NCBI GenBank assembly: GCA_951804985.1
Contig: OX638132.1
Location: 16,659,529-16,723,528, forward strand
Direction of reading: 5' to 3'
Source of the DNA: Dryomyza anilis
Taxonomy: Eukaryota; Arthropoda; Insecta; Diptera; Dryomyzidae
Length of the DNA stretch: 64,000 nucleotides
A model generated the notes under the pieces. The model saw only the letters and a program-made list of their open reading frames with translations. It was not told the origin of the DNA and did not search any database. The position numbers and the translations under genes are program-made. Below, one piece after another: positions 1-12,300 of this stretch. Numbering within the stretch: the stretch's first letter is position 1; every line of letters starts with the position of its first letter.

Positions 1-28
1 TTTATTAAAAAAGTGTTTTTTTTTTATT
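1..28 (-). terminator. Poly(A) signals of gene A
   Basis: Two AATAAA hexamers lie on the minus strand. One overlaps the stop codon (28-23) and one follows it (6-1), so the gene ends with a very short 3' untranslated region at the window edge. Confidence 0.5.
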
Positions 29-3000
29 AAAACAACTTAGAATCTTCGTACATATAATAGTCAATTGCATTCTGAAAATTGCTCAGCACAAAGATATTAT
101 CCCATGAACATTTATTCTCGGTGACTATACCAGTCAGATGATACTCGGCAACAGTGTTTGGTTCATGATGTGATTCTGTAAGAATAGCGCTACCCATTTT
201 GCCGCCACACGGTTCGTTGCTGCTAAGGCAATACTTCAGATATTTCTTCTGAACGGCCAGATCAGAGTCAGCTGTACAGTTGTTATAGGTGATACCGTTT
301 ATCAGAACTTTTGAGTTCTGGCTTAAGTACATGCCTTTCATTTCTATGTCGACACGATTCTGTGTTATGCAGAGTGGGCGTATTAGATTTGTGAATATAA
401 ATGGTGTTGCCATATGGAGAATAGCAATGTCACTGCCAAAAAAATAACGAGTTTAGTAACGCATATAACCGATAAGCCTCAATACTTACTGCACACCCCT
501 AATATTGGAGATGTTGTACTCCTTCTGTTCCACCATAACACTGTAGTCTGACGCCCTGTATTTGTGAGTGCGAAAACAATTTGTGGCTGCAATGGATTTA
601 GTGATTTAACTAAATATACAACAAAAAATCCTCAATGCCTACCAGTCAGCACCAACTTTGTGGAGATGATTGTGCCGCCACATATTTTTTCCGAATTTTT
701 CCACCGATAGACTCTATAAATATCCACGTGCCAGGAAGAATGTTGCGACGTATCCTCGGATGTCGCAGCAGCGCACTGTAATCTGCAGGCGTTCTTCTGG
801 CGCATCTCCAGCGACATGTCCCACTCACCATTCGCACCACAGTGCAGTGTTCTTCGAAAGCGGGTGGGCGGCAGAGCATAGCCATCAGCGCACGAGATGT
901 ATGCCTTCGTCTGTGGTCGTATTTTGTCGTCGCATGCGACCACTTCGTTCATAAATTTGCACATGACTTGTGTAGAGTGTCCGCTGGTCAAATTGGCGGA
1001 GCTACAATACTCTGTAATATGTGTAAAAGATTGGTTTTTATGAGTAGATTCCAGAATATAACATTGAGCTCACTTTCGTTTGTATTTGGACAATTTTCCG
1101 TTGTTTCGTCGCTACCATCAGCGCAGTCGTTCTCGCCGTTGCAAACAAAGTCCTGTGAAATATTCTGTCCATTGTCGCATTTCCAAAGTTCGTTTTGGGC
1201 TGACATACGTATTAGATAACAAGTAAATATAAAAATTAATTATTTTATTTATAACAATGTTTTTTTTTTTGCTATCATATAATAAGTTTTATAATTTGTT
1301 AAGATGTAATGTGCATTTGAGAAACTCTAATCAAAAATAAGAAAAACCTAAAATATTTAAATAAAACAAGGAATTGAAATCGTAATCGATATCTATATCT
1401 GTTTTATTTGGGACACCAAATCGCTAACTGATGTGCACGAGCAAGATTTTATATACCATTTACAAATGTAGTTCAGAAAAGATCAATTGAAATTCAGAAA
1501 ATCCATTTGAAATTCAAAAGAGATCAATTGAAATTCAGAAAAGTCATTTGAAATTGAAAAGACATCAATTGAAATTCAGAAAAGACATTTAAAATTCAAA
1601 GGACATCACTTGAAATTTAGAAATTCTATTCGAAATTCAAAAGATATCAATTGAAATTCAAAAATCCCATTTAAAATTCAAAAGACATCAATTGAAATTC
1701 AGAAAAGACATTTGAAATTCAAAAGACATCACTTGAAATTCAGAAATTGCATTTGAAATTCAAAAGACATCAATTGAAATTCAGAAATTGCATTTGAAAT
1801 TCAAAAGACATCAATTGAAATTCAGAAAAGCCATTTGAAATTCAAAAGATATAAATTGAAATTCTGAAATCCCATTGAAATTCAAAAGACATCAATTGAA
1901 ATTCAGAAAAGACATTTGAAATTCAAAAGACACCATTTGAAATTCAGAAATTCCATTTAAAATTCAAAAGACATCACTTGAAATGCAGAAATTCCATTTG
2001 AAATTCAAAAAGACATCAATTGAAAAAAAATCCAAAAAATCCAGACATTTAAAATTCAAAGGACATCACTTGAAATTCAGAAATCCCATTGAAATTCAAA
2101 AGACATCAATTGAAATTCAGAAAAGACAATTGAAATTCAAAAGACACCATTTGAAATTCAGAAATTCCATTTAAAATTCAAAAGACATCAATTGAAATTT
2201 AGAAATTCTATTCGAAATTCAGAAGATATCAATTTAAATTCAGAAATCCCATTTGAAATTCAAAAGACATCAATTGAAATTCAGAAAAGACATTTGAAAT
2301 TCAAAAGACATCACTTGAAATGCAGAAATTCCATTTAAATTTCAAAAGACATCAATTGAAATTCAGAAAAGCCATTTGAAATTCAAAAGACACTATTTGA
2401 AATTCAGAAATTCCATTTAAAATTCAAAAGGCATCAATTGAAATTTAGAAATTCTATTCGAAATTCAAAAGATATCACTTGAAATGCAGAAATTCCATTT
2501 AAAATTCAAAAGACATCAATTGAAATTCAGAAAAGCCATTTGAAATTCAAAAGACACCATTTGAAATTCAGAAATTCCATTTAAAATTCAAAAGACATCA
2601 ATTGAAATTTAGAAATTCTATTCGAAATTCAAAAGATATCAATTGAAATTCAGAAATCCAATTTGAAATTCAAAAGACATCAATTGAAATTCAGAAATTC
2701 CATTTGAAATACAAAAAGACATCAATTGAAAAAAAAATCCATTTTAAAGTCAAAATACATCAATTGAAATTCAGAAAAGCCATTTGAAATTCAAAAGACT
2801 CCATTTGAAATTCAGAAATTCCATTTAAAATTCAAAAGACACCATTTGAAATTCAGAAATCTCATTTGAAATTCAACACCACAGCGTTTAACATTTTCAA
2901 GCTCAAATTTGTGACCACGGATCGTATGTAATAAATGGAACAATGAAGACAGCGCTTATTGTGTCCCTGAAAGAAGCCGCAGCCGAATTATTGCATGGGA

Positions 3001-3148
3001 GTTAAATATTTATTAAGTATGTAATATAAATTGTAATGTACAGGTACTAAATCGAAAATTATCGTTACTTACCATCGCTTTTAGTAATGATGATGAATAA
3101 AACTAATGCAATAAGAGAACTGCAAGCGTTTGAAATAGGCGGCTTCAT
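27..3148 (-). CDS. Gene A: short ModSP/HP14-like secreted serine protease homolog, probably inactive (5 exons, 357 aa)
   Basis: Spliced exons are 3148-3073, 1199-1074, 1011-643, 586-490 and 432-27. All introns are GT-AG and all phases close (G|CC Ala, A|AG Lys, G|CC Ala, CA|T His). Exon 1 encodes a signal peptide with a hydrophobic core (LIALVLFIII). Exon 2 is one LDLa module (about 33-62) with the DGSDE calcium motif; it lacks both the first and third cysteines, which normally pair. Exon 3 holds a cysteine module like the Wonton/CCP module of gene B, then the start of the protease fold (SWHVDIY, CGGTIIS). The catalytic His position reads LTATNC (Asn193), Asp224 is kept in DIAIL, and the Ser loop reads CGGKMGSA, so Ser195 is Met302 and Asp194 is Lys301. 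No R-IVGG activation site is visible. Family knowledge: Drosophila ModSP is a secreted initiator protease upstream of Grass and Toll. Inference: this is a non-catalytic paralog of gene B. The weakest join is exon 1 to exon 2, supported by phase and by the signal peptide. Confidence 0.85.
1470..2875. repeat. Degenerate ~40-bp minisatellite in intron 1 of gene A
   Basis: About 35 diverged units alternate two half-units: a 'ccatttgaaattcaaaagac' half and an 'atcaattgaaattcagaaa' half. It fills most of the 1873-bp first intron. A short diverged relative with the same left flank lies at 19435-19520. A related array in opposite orientation lies at 58345-59530. The shared flank suggests the array is the inside of a mobile element rather than a local expansion. 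Confidence 0.85.
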
Positions 3149-3155
3149 TATGTTA

Positions 3156-3187
3156 GACTGAATAAAAGTATTGTATTATACATAATA
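3156..3187 (-). promoter_or_regulatory. Candidate core promoter of gene A
   Basis: On the minus strand an arthropod-type initiator TCAGTC lies at 3161-3156, with its A about 11 nt before the ATG at 3148. An AT-rich TATTATG box lies at 3187-3181, about 22-28 nt further upstream. This would give a very short leader. The assignment rests on spacing and consensus only. Confidence 0.35.
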
Positions 3188-3199
3188 AAATGTTTTATT

Positions 3200-3996
3200 T
3201 TAGTTAATTATATGATTTTAATTTGCATATATATTGTTTTTCTTAATTGTATTTGTGAAATTATTGGTTATGTCAAAATTAAGCAAAATACACAGATGGG
3301 AATTTTAACGACTGAACTGTTTAGTAGTCACATGTGGAATTAATATGGATTGTATACGAGTGGATTGTATACGGAAAGATATTGTATTATTACCGCTTAA
3401 TTTTACCATTATTACAAAATAAAACACTAAATTTCATATCAAATAAATCAAAGAATTTAATATTTTTGGCAGAACCATTTTACAATTTGATAAAATTCTT
3501 TGAGGATGGTAGAGTAATACTAAATTGATTTCGTAGGTTTTAGTGCTATATGTGCGGGCGGTAATCTAATTGATCTAGATTACCGCCTTCACATAGGCTC
3601 ACACAAAAAATCCTCTTTTGGCATGAGTTTAATTGAGTCAACGTTTTAGTGTTGCAACTGAAATGCATTTGTTGTAACCTCATGTCATCATGAAAACGAA
3701 CCATTTTTTACTCTAACCGAAATGTTAGTCCGCACAAATGCACATTCGATTGTCGTAGCCTCATGATTGCAATTTTCATTCTGCCAAAATTTGACGTTTG
3801 TGCATTCGTTACGGCAATTGAGTACGTTATTTTATCAACAAAATAAATGACAAACTGTAACCTCATGTCTGTCAGCAGTTCGGTTGCCAGTTTCTTGTCA
3901 ACAATTATGGATGCATGCAGAAATATATAAACGTCAAACATTTTCGCAAGTCGCAAACAATAGTAAATTCATTAATTAAGTCAAATGCGAAATGAA
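3200..3996. other. Intergenic, upstream of gene A: one hairpin and a possible short repeat, no gene
   Basis: AT-rich spacer. At 3557-3587 there is a perfect 12-bp inverted repeat (ggcggtaatcta, 7-nt loop). From about 3601 to 3960 the words 'aaaatcctctt' and 'taacctcatg' recur as in 22276-22460, suggesting a degraded inverted-repeat element. The short reading frames here look random. Confidence 0.4.
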
Positions 3997-3998
3997 TA

Positions 3999-4330
3999 TA
4001 TCGTCACTATCATGCCAAAGCGGTGAATGTGCAATTTTTGATATTTGCATTTTTTTTTACATTTTTGAATGTAGTTTATCCTCAAGTATGCTGTGTCAAA
4101 ATCACGTGTCATTTTGTTGAATATTTCTAGCCACAAAAGACAAATCCAAAAGGACGAATTTGAAAAATTGATAATCTTGTCATGCCAAAAGGGCGAATCT
4201 TTTCGTTTTTTCGCCATAACTTTTTATTGGTATAAGGTAAAGTAGTGATGTAGAGGAATTTATAGTTTGTTTTCAAAGCACCTATCGATCTGCATCATTA
4301 AATAAAAATATTTTGCCAAACATTAATTTG
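3999..4330. mobile_element. 5' part of a TIR transposon, family X (copy 1)
   Basis: It starts with TA then tcgtcactatcatgccaaag, as do the copies at 23641 and 48239. The interior matches those copies (aaagggcgaatcttttcg, ccataactttttattgg). The right end is missing. Confidence 0.7.
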
Positions 4331-4866
4331 TCGTTACGTCTTTGAAATGAGCAATATTTCAAAATTTTAATAATGTATAGTATTTATCAATTATTTTTTC
4401 TTGAATGCCATTTTCAAGACCACTAAATTACCATATGAATTACTTATTTTTTGTGAAATTAAATAATATAAATATCACTTTTTTAAACATAAATACACAA
4501 ATATATTTCTTAGAGCGCACTAATACCGATCTTTATGCAAACCGTTCCGTTGAGCAACTAAAATTAAAATGTAATCATCTAATTTATTTTTAGTGTTCTG
4601 TTGAATTGAAATCACAGATGTTGGTATTTATATATTTTTATTTCTTATCAGTTCGAGAGTTAGCATATGGTCGTTTTGACAAACTATAGAATTTCAAATA
4701 TTTCACAACGCTTTAATCAGAAACAAAAAACATATTTTCAGCAGAAAATTACACAAGAGAATTTAGTGTAAAATTAAAATTTGTCTTCCGATAAGTAGTG
4801 CGGTATAGAAAGAAATTTTCTATTTAGAAAATATTGACAGTCCTAAATATTGACAGTCCTAGGACT

Positions 4867-4913
4867 ACAAGCCTTTCGGCTTGTAGTCCAGCGCACTAAC
4901 CACTGCACCACTG
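4867..4913 (-). repeat. tRNA-like SINE head fragment, opposed to the next copy
   Basis: On the minus strand it contains a box A-like 'gtgcagtggttagtgcgctg' segment and a cggcttg segment like the SINE heads elsewhere in the window. It lies head-to-head with the plus-strand copy at 4952. Confidence 0.5.
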
Positions 4914-4951
4914 ATGAAACTATTTCCAAATAATAAGAACTAGGACTTGAA

Positions 4952-5226
4952 TCGTCGGTAGCTCAAGGTTAGTGCGTTGGACTGCGAGCCGAAATATTCC
5001 AGGTTCAAGACTGCACTGGGGCTAACAACATATTGTCATAGAAACATTTTTCTATACTGCGCTACCTCTCGGCAGTAAACGGTAAACCTACGAGAGTAAA
5101 ACATTGCCTATGCTCTCACCCGACGTTCGGATTTGGAATTTAGGAACTGTAGGTCCCACCACTTTGAGTACAAATATAACACGCACAGCTCAAAATGGTG
5201 AGAGAGCTAAACTATTATTATTATTA
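4952..5226 (+). mobile_element. tRNA-derived SINE, copy 1 (plus strand)
   Basis: Box A-like ggtagctcaaggttagtgcg and box B-like aggttcaagactg are followed by the family body (aacatttttctata, cctacgagagtaaaac, cacgcacagctcaaaatgg) and an (att)n tail. It is more diverged than the other copies and lacks a short segment just before the tail. Confidence 0.8.
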
Positions 5227-6267
5227 GGACTTGAATTCAAGACGTAATTAAATAAAAACTGTTTAATTTTGAAGTAATTATTGTTTAATTCACCATTGTC
5301 TCATTAGCTAAATGTTGATTTTGATCCTGAATGTTATTCTGAACTATTTTTTTTAAATACGCTGGAGTTTGACATTCATTCTATTGAAATTAAATCCAAA
5401 GTTCCATTTGGCGGAAAAAAACACACAACAGATTACTATTTTGAGCTTAACTCTACAATTAAAATAAAATACGGATAAAATACACCAAAAATTAGTATAT
5501 TAGACGAAAATATTCGTGAAAATGATCAACGAAATAAACATTCGTAAAATTACGATATATATTTAATATTCGTATATTTTACGAAAATATCTAATGAAAA
5601 TAATGCAAGAAGTAATTCTAAAACAAATAATGAACAATTAACTCATATATACTCTCTCTCTGATACACACACTCTCTTGTAATCGTGATGATCAATACTA
5701 GATATCTGCACAAATGTATTTGAAGTTTCAGTGCAAAATATGCTTTGTTTTAAGTGCATTTTGCAATGGCAGTATACAGTATTATGTGAAGTCTCTCCAG
5801 TGAGCTCACTTCACTGCAGTATTTGTTTCATTGGTGTCAAGTAGTGTCAAAACATTATTTTTCAAGGTATACCTTTTGATTTTTTTATATATTTCAATAT
5901 TAATAAAAATTCTTTGTATCTCTACGTTCATCTTCTTGTTTTCTGCTTATTATTGCTTTGCGAATATCAAAATGTTGAATATACGAATGTTTCCCAAAAT
6001 AAAAAATCGAAACCATGTTCAAAATCATGAAAGCTGAGTTATATTTACCAAAAATCTTCCATTATCCGCGAAAAAATTGTCTCTGGGAAAAATTATCTTT
6101 GGGAAGAATACTCAAGGATAGAATAGTCCGGAGAATAACTGCTACAACAGTTATAATACCAATTAAAAAAATCCCGTACCTTAAAACTAAAAATAAATCG
6201 TGAAATAATCGTAAAAGTTTTACTTTGTCATAACCCGACATTCATATTTAAAAATATATATAGTATA
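5227..6267. other. Intergenic region between genes A and B
   Basis: Apart from family Q this stretch is AT-rich. A palindromic 'attcgtaaaattacga' type segment (about 5500-5600) resembles one at 9780-9880. Short frames at 5831-6203 have no recognisable domain. Confidence 0.4.
5698..5850. repeat. Dispersed repeat family Q, copy 1
   Basis: It shares 'atctgcacaaatgtatttga', 'gcattttgcaatggcagt', 'cttcactgcagtatttgttt' and 'gtcaaaacatt' with 44288-44520, and pieces of it with 23466-23620 and 45360-45530. No coding capacity is seen. Confidence 0.6.
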
Positions 6268-6273
6268 TTTATT
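6268..6273 (-). terminator. Poly(A) signal of gene B
   Basis: A minus-strand AATAAA lies 43 nt after the stop codon (6318-6316), at a normal distance for an insect mRNA end. Confidence 0.5.
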
Positions 6274-6315
6274 GAGAACTCAGATATAAACTAACAATTT
6301 ACAAATCAATTACTT

Positions 6316-9300
6316 TTAATTGTATTTTTCATTCAGCTTATCTTTGATTATATCAACGAAATTGCGAATTTCAGTTATCACATTAATATTATGTCCTACA
6401 CTTTGGCTTACTACGCCAATTAGACTATAGTAGTAATCATCAGTTTTATTATCATATACGGTAGTCACAACGCTGTTCCCACTAATTGGTTCTTTGACAT
6501 CCTCAGCAATGCAAAACTTATCTAAGCGGTGCAAATTTTGCAGATTTCTCCAAAATCTTTTATAACAATCGGCAGATGATATGGAATTTATGATCTCCCA
6601 ATTTTTAATGTAACCAGACACTCCGGATTCTACTTTTGTAAATGTTTCATCAATGCACACGGGATAGACAAAATCGTTGAACCAAAAAGGCGTATCCGTC
6701 TTCAAGATCACAATGTCATTAATAGAGTTCATCGAATTATAACTGTTTAAGAAGAAGTGTAAATTTTACAATTTTAAGAAATATAGTTTCTTACTTTTCT
6801 TTGTATTGCATAATCAGGTATTTTTGTTGCATAAAATTTTGATTTCTAGACCATATTCCAGCAGAAATTGAGTAATTTTTCAGGTCTTCGATTTTTGTAT
6901 TCGAAAAACAATTTGCCGCTTTAAAAGATTTTATTATATCAGTTAACATACATGAATATAAGAATTTTCAAGTCTGAACTTTTAACTGGTTTTCAAAATG
7001 TCACAATTTTGGCTCAAACTATGTTAGTTGAATACCAAGACAACAATGATATTTTTAAGTATGCACTATTTTTATGATTATAAAAAATTTAGTAAGTCGT
7101 TATGATAGAATATAAAAATATTTGCGAATAGTCTAATATTTTCATAAAAAATGTTGGTTGCAAAATGCAGTGAAAAATGCATAAATCATAAATTGCATTT
7201 TTCTCAAAAACGTTACACATAGGGAAAAAACTAAAAACAGTTCGAATCAGCACATACAAATTATGATATGAATAAAGACAGGGAGGAAGAAAAATTCTCA
7301 TTTTGCCGAACAGTGTAATTAACACTGGCATTCTGCATTATTTGACATATCGCGTAAATAAGTAGGTGCCGCAAAAAAAAAACATTACTGAATTTGGTTT
7401 CTGGCAAATACTACAAAATTTTTAAATATTTGTGGAAAACACTTTAAATATTTGTGGGAAACATTTAAAAATTTGTGGGAAATATTTTTCATATTTGTAG
7501 GAAACACAAGATACATTTGTCGGAAACATTACCAATGTTTGTGGCAAACAATACAAACATTTTCAAATATTTGTGGAAAACACTTTTAATATTTGTGAGA
7601 AACATTTAAATATTTGTGAGAAACATTTATGTTTGGCATTACGATATCACAATTATATAACAGCGCTGCCTACTTTTAGCTCTCAGTAGCACTCACATTT
7701 ATACTTTTCATATAGTCCAAAAGTTCTTTTTAGTGGAAGAATTTGTTTAAGTACCGCCAATTGAAATTTCCAATTCATCCGTAAAGTACTCAACTCAAAA
7801 TAGGAACAATAGATGGAAATAAAATTTGTGTAATAAAATAAAAGTTTATAATTATATAATATAAATAAATAAAAAAAAAATTAATTTAAAAATAGGAAAA
7901 AAAACAAATTTTGTGTAGAGAAGATATTAGCACTAAATTTACTATTTTCCATTAAAATTAAATGTAAACATAAATATGTTTATAGGTAAATAATTTTTTT
8001 TTCACATTCAAACATATATATGTTTGCAATAACGCCGAAAATTATTCATTCTGAACATAAATATGTTTGAACTAAAACAAAAATATGTTTTGCTGTTATT
8101 ATAATAATGCTTGGCAATGAAATAATACTTTTGTTTGCATGAAGCTTCAAAGATATATGTAATGCCTGCAAAAGTATGTTTGGGAGAGCCCTTTTTTTTG
8201 CAGCGTGTAGGTAACAGTACTGATCAATTGTGCTAAACACTTCGATTATATCCTACAAATGAGCATGCAATCACTTTTGTGTTTGTATTTTTACGAAAAC
8301 GATATTATTGTTGCTATATGAAAAACCAAAATATATTTCATAGAACCATATTATGGTTACGAAAAATATTGCCGCGATCAAAATATGGTAAATAAATATA
8401 AAAATAAATTAATAATTTTCTTCAATAGATTTTCTATAATTAAATAATAGTTTTTCTGTAATATTTTCTTGACGTACAAGTTATCGTAGTCGCGAATCCT
8501 GGAATTTAATTCCCTTAAATATATATTGCCAAAATAACATGTATAGTTATTTTTTTGATACATGCCTAATTAAAATGAACTGGACTTGTATGTGTTCATT
8601 ATCCAAAATAGATCCATTCATACAAAAAAATGAATTGGAAAAAAGTAGTATTTTTTATGTAGCTACCATAACTATAACATTAATTAAAATCATTGAAAGA
8701 GTGCATAAACTGAAATTATAATAAAAATGTCAGTGACCGTTCAGACTTAAAATGGGCCATATATTTGCATTATTGGTCTTACCTGACAGTATAAGTCTGT
8801 CTGAGATAATACTACCGTCACATACGTGTTCATACGATCTATATACATTATATTTCCAAATATTTACATGCCAGGGCACGGACCCCACAGATTGCAAATG
8901 ATGCTGCGTCCATTTACTTTTGATTCTACAAAATTCGTTGTTTATGGGTGTTGTGCTTATCGGAATGCAAACTATCGGCTGACATTTTCGCATCCACTTC
9001 CAGCTACCAAATGAATTACATTGGGAACGTCTGCAAAAATGTCCGTTGGAAGGCATCCTATAACCGTTGCTACAAGATATGTGCACGCTAACATAGGGCC
9101 TTATTTTTTCTGTGCAGTCCTCGGTTTGATTAAGATATTTGCAGATAAAATTTGAGTTTGACCTTTTGAGACTATTTAACGAGCAATAAACCTCTTCTAT
9201 AAATAACAATAACAAAAAATCCGTTATATAGTTTTGGAACTATTTATTCAATACTTACGATGGATAGGTTTCCTCCGTACACAGTCCAGTTGATTGCATT

Positions 9301-12300
9301 GATTAGACTTCCTCCACGTACCGTTTGCCTCGCAATGAAATTCTTTACAAAACTGTGCATTTGATGGTATAATATACCCACTGTCACAGGAAATGCGGGC
9401 TATGGTCTGAGGAATCAAGTAGTCGGTACATCGTTCCATTGTATTGTTATATACACACATTACTTTAGTCGTATTCCTAGTGAGCTCAGATAAAGCGCAA
9501 AATTTATCTGTTTTAATAATAAAGATAACGCAATTCAAGATATTTTGTTTTTGCTTGGCATGTTCACAGTTTATACACTTAGAATAATTAAAATACAAAA
9601 TATTTAAAATTTAAATATTGAAAATACTGAAATTTAAATTTACGAACAGTATAAATTTCAAAAAATAGACAATTTTTTGTGTATTTAACTCAGCATTTGT
9701 GATTTTTACTTTGTTTCGATTTCATATTTGATTCGTATGTATTATAATTTGCACACACAGAACAAAAAATGCATACAATTCACGAAAAAGTTCGTGTATT
9801 TGGCCCACGAAAACATTCGTACATAGTACGAATAAACTTTCGTAAAGTTACGAACACCATTTGTGAAAATAATCTACAAAGTAATTCGTACATCTAATGA
9901 ATATAATTCCGTACTGAAATAATGTAGTGAGACTATATGCAAAAACAGACATCATTTAAAGCATCTGATGTCCGCATTATGTTTCCCACATGATAGACTG
10001 CGTAATGCCTTAGTGTACTTTTGACTCGGCAAGTTAAAAAATATTTACTCTGAAAAAAGATACCATAAAACTAATAGTTTTTACTATAGAAATTAGTCAA
10101 TAGGATCATCAATCAAATAACAATATGATGTTATTCAACTATGGTAATCCTGTTATTATTTTTATATTTTCGTACTTATAATTGAACGTTCAAATTACTT
10201 ACCCACGCATTTTGGTGGATTGTATTGCCACGTAGACCCGATACATTTATTAAATTGAACTCCTTCCAGTGTTTTCGGCGACTGGCATTGATATGAAATG
10301 CTAACTGAGGACCACACCTTCTTTGAAGTTCTGATCAATTCATTATTAATTATTAAACCCTCAGTTGGGTAAAAAATACAGTAGTTTTGTTTATGTTTTT
10401 GGACTGTCAGTTCAGTTCTTATAGTGGATGTCGGAATAGATTTTCTTGAGGTGGGTTTGGGAGTGGTAGTTGTAGTAGATGTTGTGGTGGGTCTTGGAGT
10501 TGTAGTAGATGTTGTGGTGAGTCTATGAGTGATAGTTGTTGTAGATGTTGTGGTGGGTCTATGAGTTGTAGTTGTAGTAGATGTTGTGGTGGGTTTTGGA
10601 GTGGTAGTTGTAGTAGATGTTGTGGTGGGTCTTGGAGTTGTAGTTGTAGTAGATGTTGTGGTGGGTCTTGGAGTTGTAGTTGTAGTAGATGTTGTGGTGG
10701 GTTTTGGAGTGGTACTTGTAGTAGATGTTGTGGTGGGTTTTGGAGTTGTAGTTGTAGTAGATGTTGTGGTGGGTTTTGGAGTGGTAGTTGTAGTAGATGT
10801 TGTGGTGGGTTTTGGAGTTGTTGTAGATGTTGTGGTTGGTTTCAGAGTTGTTGTAGATGTTGTGGTTGGTTTCAGAAATGTTGTAGATGTTGTATAGTCA
10901 CAAAATTTCTTATTCTCATCAGAGCCATCATGACAATCAACATGTCCATCGCAAAATTTTTCACTAGCGATACATGCACCGTATCCACACTGAAATGAAT
11001 CGGTACAATTTGTGGCCGAGCAGAGGCCTAGTGTCTCATCTGAGCCATCTAAACAGTCGTATTTACCATCGCATCTGCGATCAATATCGATGCATTGAGA
11101 TGATTTGCATTGCATGGAATTCTCTTTGCTGAAAAAGAGAGAAACATTTCAAAATTTAAACATTCCGCAATGCTTATATATTGATGAAGTTTAATTAAGG
11201 TATTAAAACCATAACCGAAACCGAAATATATTTAAGTTTTTTATGACAAATATTTAATAATTGAGCAACACTTAATTTTTACTCACGTGCAACTACCTCT
11301 GAGTTTTTTAAGTAATTTGGTTTTTTGCTCATCCGATGCACATAGAAACGGATTCTCATCAGACCCATCAGCACAATCGGGATATCCATTGCATGTGTAT
11401 TTACCCGATATACATGCGCCATATGTACAGCGGAAACCGTAGTCGGGACAAAATGTTTTAATACAATTTGCGACTATTTCATCAGAATCATCAATGCAAT
11501 GGGGCTCACCGTCGCACAGTTGTACGGAGGGAATACATTGCCCGTCGTCGCAGGTCCATTCATCCACATCAGAATTACAGTCGGCATGTGCTAAATAGTA
11601 ATAGGTAGATTACATATAATTCTCGATATATTAAGTGATTGAATCCAACTGTCAACCGCTCATTCTTTATTAAGTTTATTTTTATTAGTTCCATCAAAGA
11701 TTTTATTATTATGCCAGATGAACTGATAACATGCTTAACATATACATATTAAGCTCTATTTAGATATCATTTCATCATATTATCATCCCGGAACTTTTGA
11801 AATTGGAAAAAGAAATCCTGAATTAGTTCCAAATTTTTGAAATTTGTATTACAGATTACAAAAGAGGAATGTGTATACTAGAGATGGGCATGTGAGTGAG
11901 TTTTGACTCACGCTCACTCACACTCACGAAAGAATTTTTCTAATCACGCACAGTCACTCACGGCCTTTTTCTGCTCTACTCACACTCACTCACAATCACG
12001 TGAGTAAATTAAGATTCAATCACAATCGCGATACCTTCACAATACCTTTCAACTTTGTGCTATAGTAGTTGCACGAATACAAGTTTTGTGATTTTTGTGT
12101 GCTCGCACTAGCTACTCCTTTTTGTGTGCTCGCTTAGAAATCACAACATGTGCCCGCAGGAATGCAATTTTTGTGTGCTTGCACACTGCTCTCATATCAC
12201 ACTCATGCCGTGAGCCCGCACTAATGTTTTGTTTTGTGATATTTGTGTGCTCGCACACAGCTCTCACTACGCACTCATGTCGTGCGCTCGCACGTTGTGT

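Noticed and set aside
1470..2875. CRISPR-like array of repeats and spacers
   Set aside because: Units are degenerate and contiguous with no unique spacers, and the host is a eukaryote.
2880..2975. Possible extra exon in gene A intron 1 behind a good ggcttctttcag acceptor
   Set aside because: Joined to exon 1 it gives a stop after three codons, while exon 1 joined directly to 1199 restores Ala and a normal signal peptide to LDLa transition.
4952..5040. Functional tRNA gene
   Set aside because: The boxes are present but the cloverleaf is broken, and the sequence continues into a SINE body with an (att)n tail repeated elsewhere.
10525..10998. Cys/Gly-rich plus-strand frames (SCSRCCGG, VVVDVVVG)
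   Set aside because: Antisense shadows of the Thr/Pro minisatellite in gene B exon 3.
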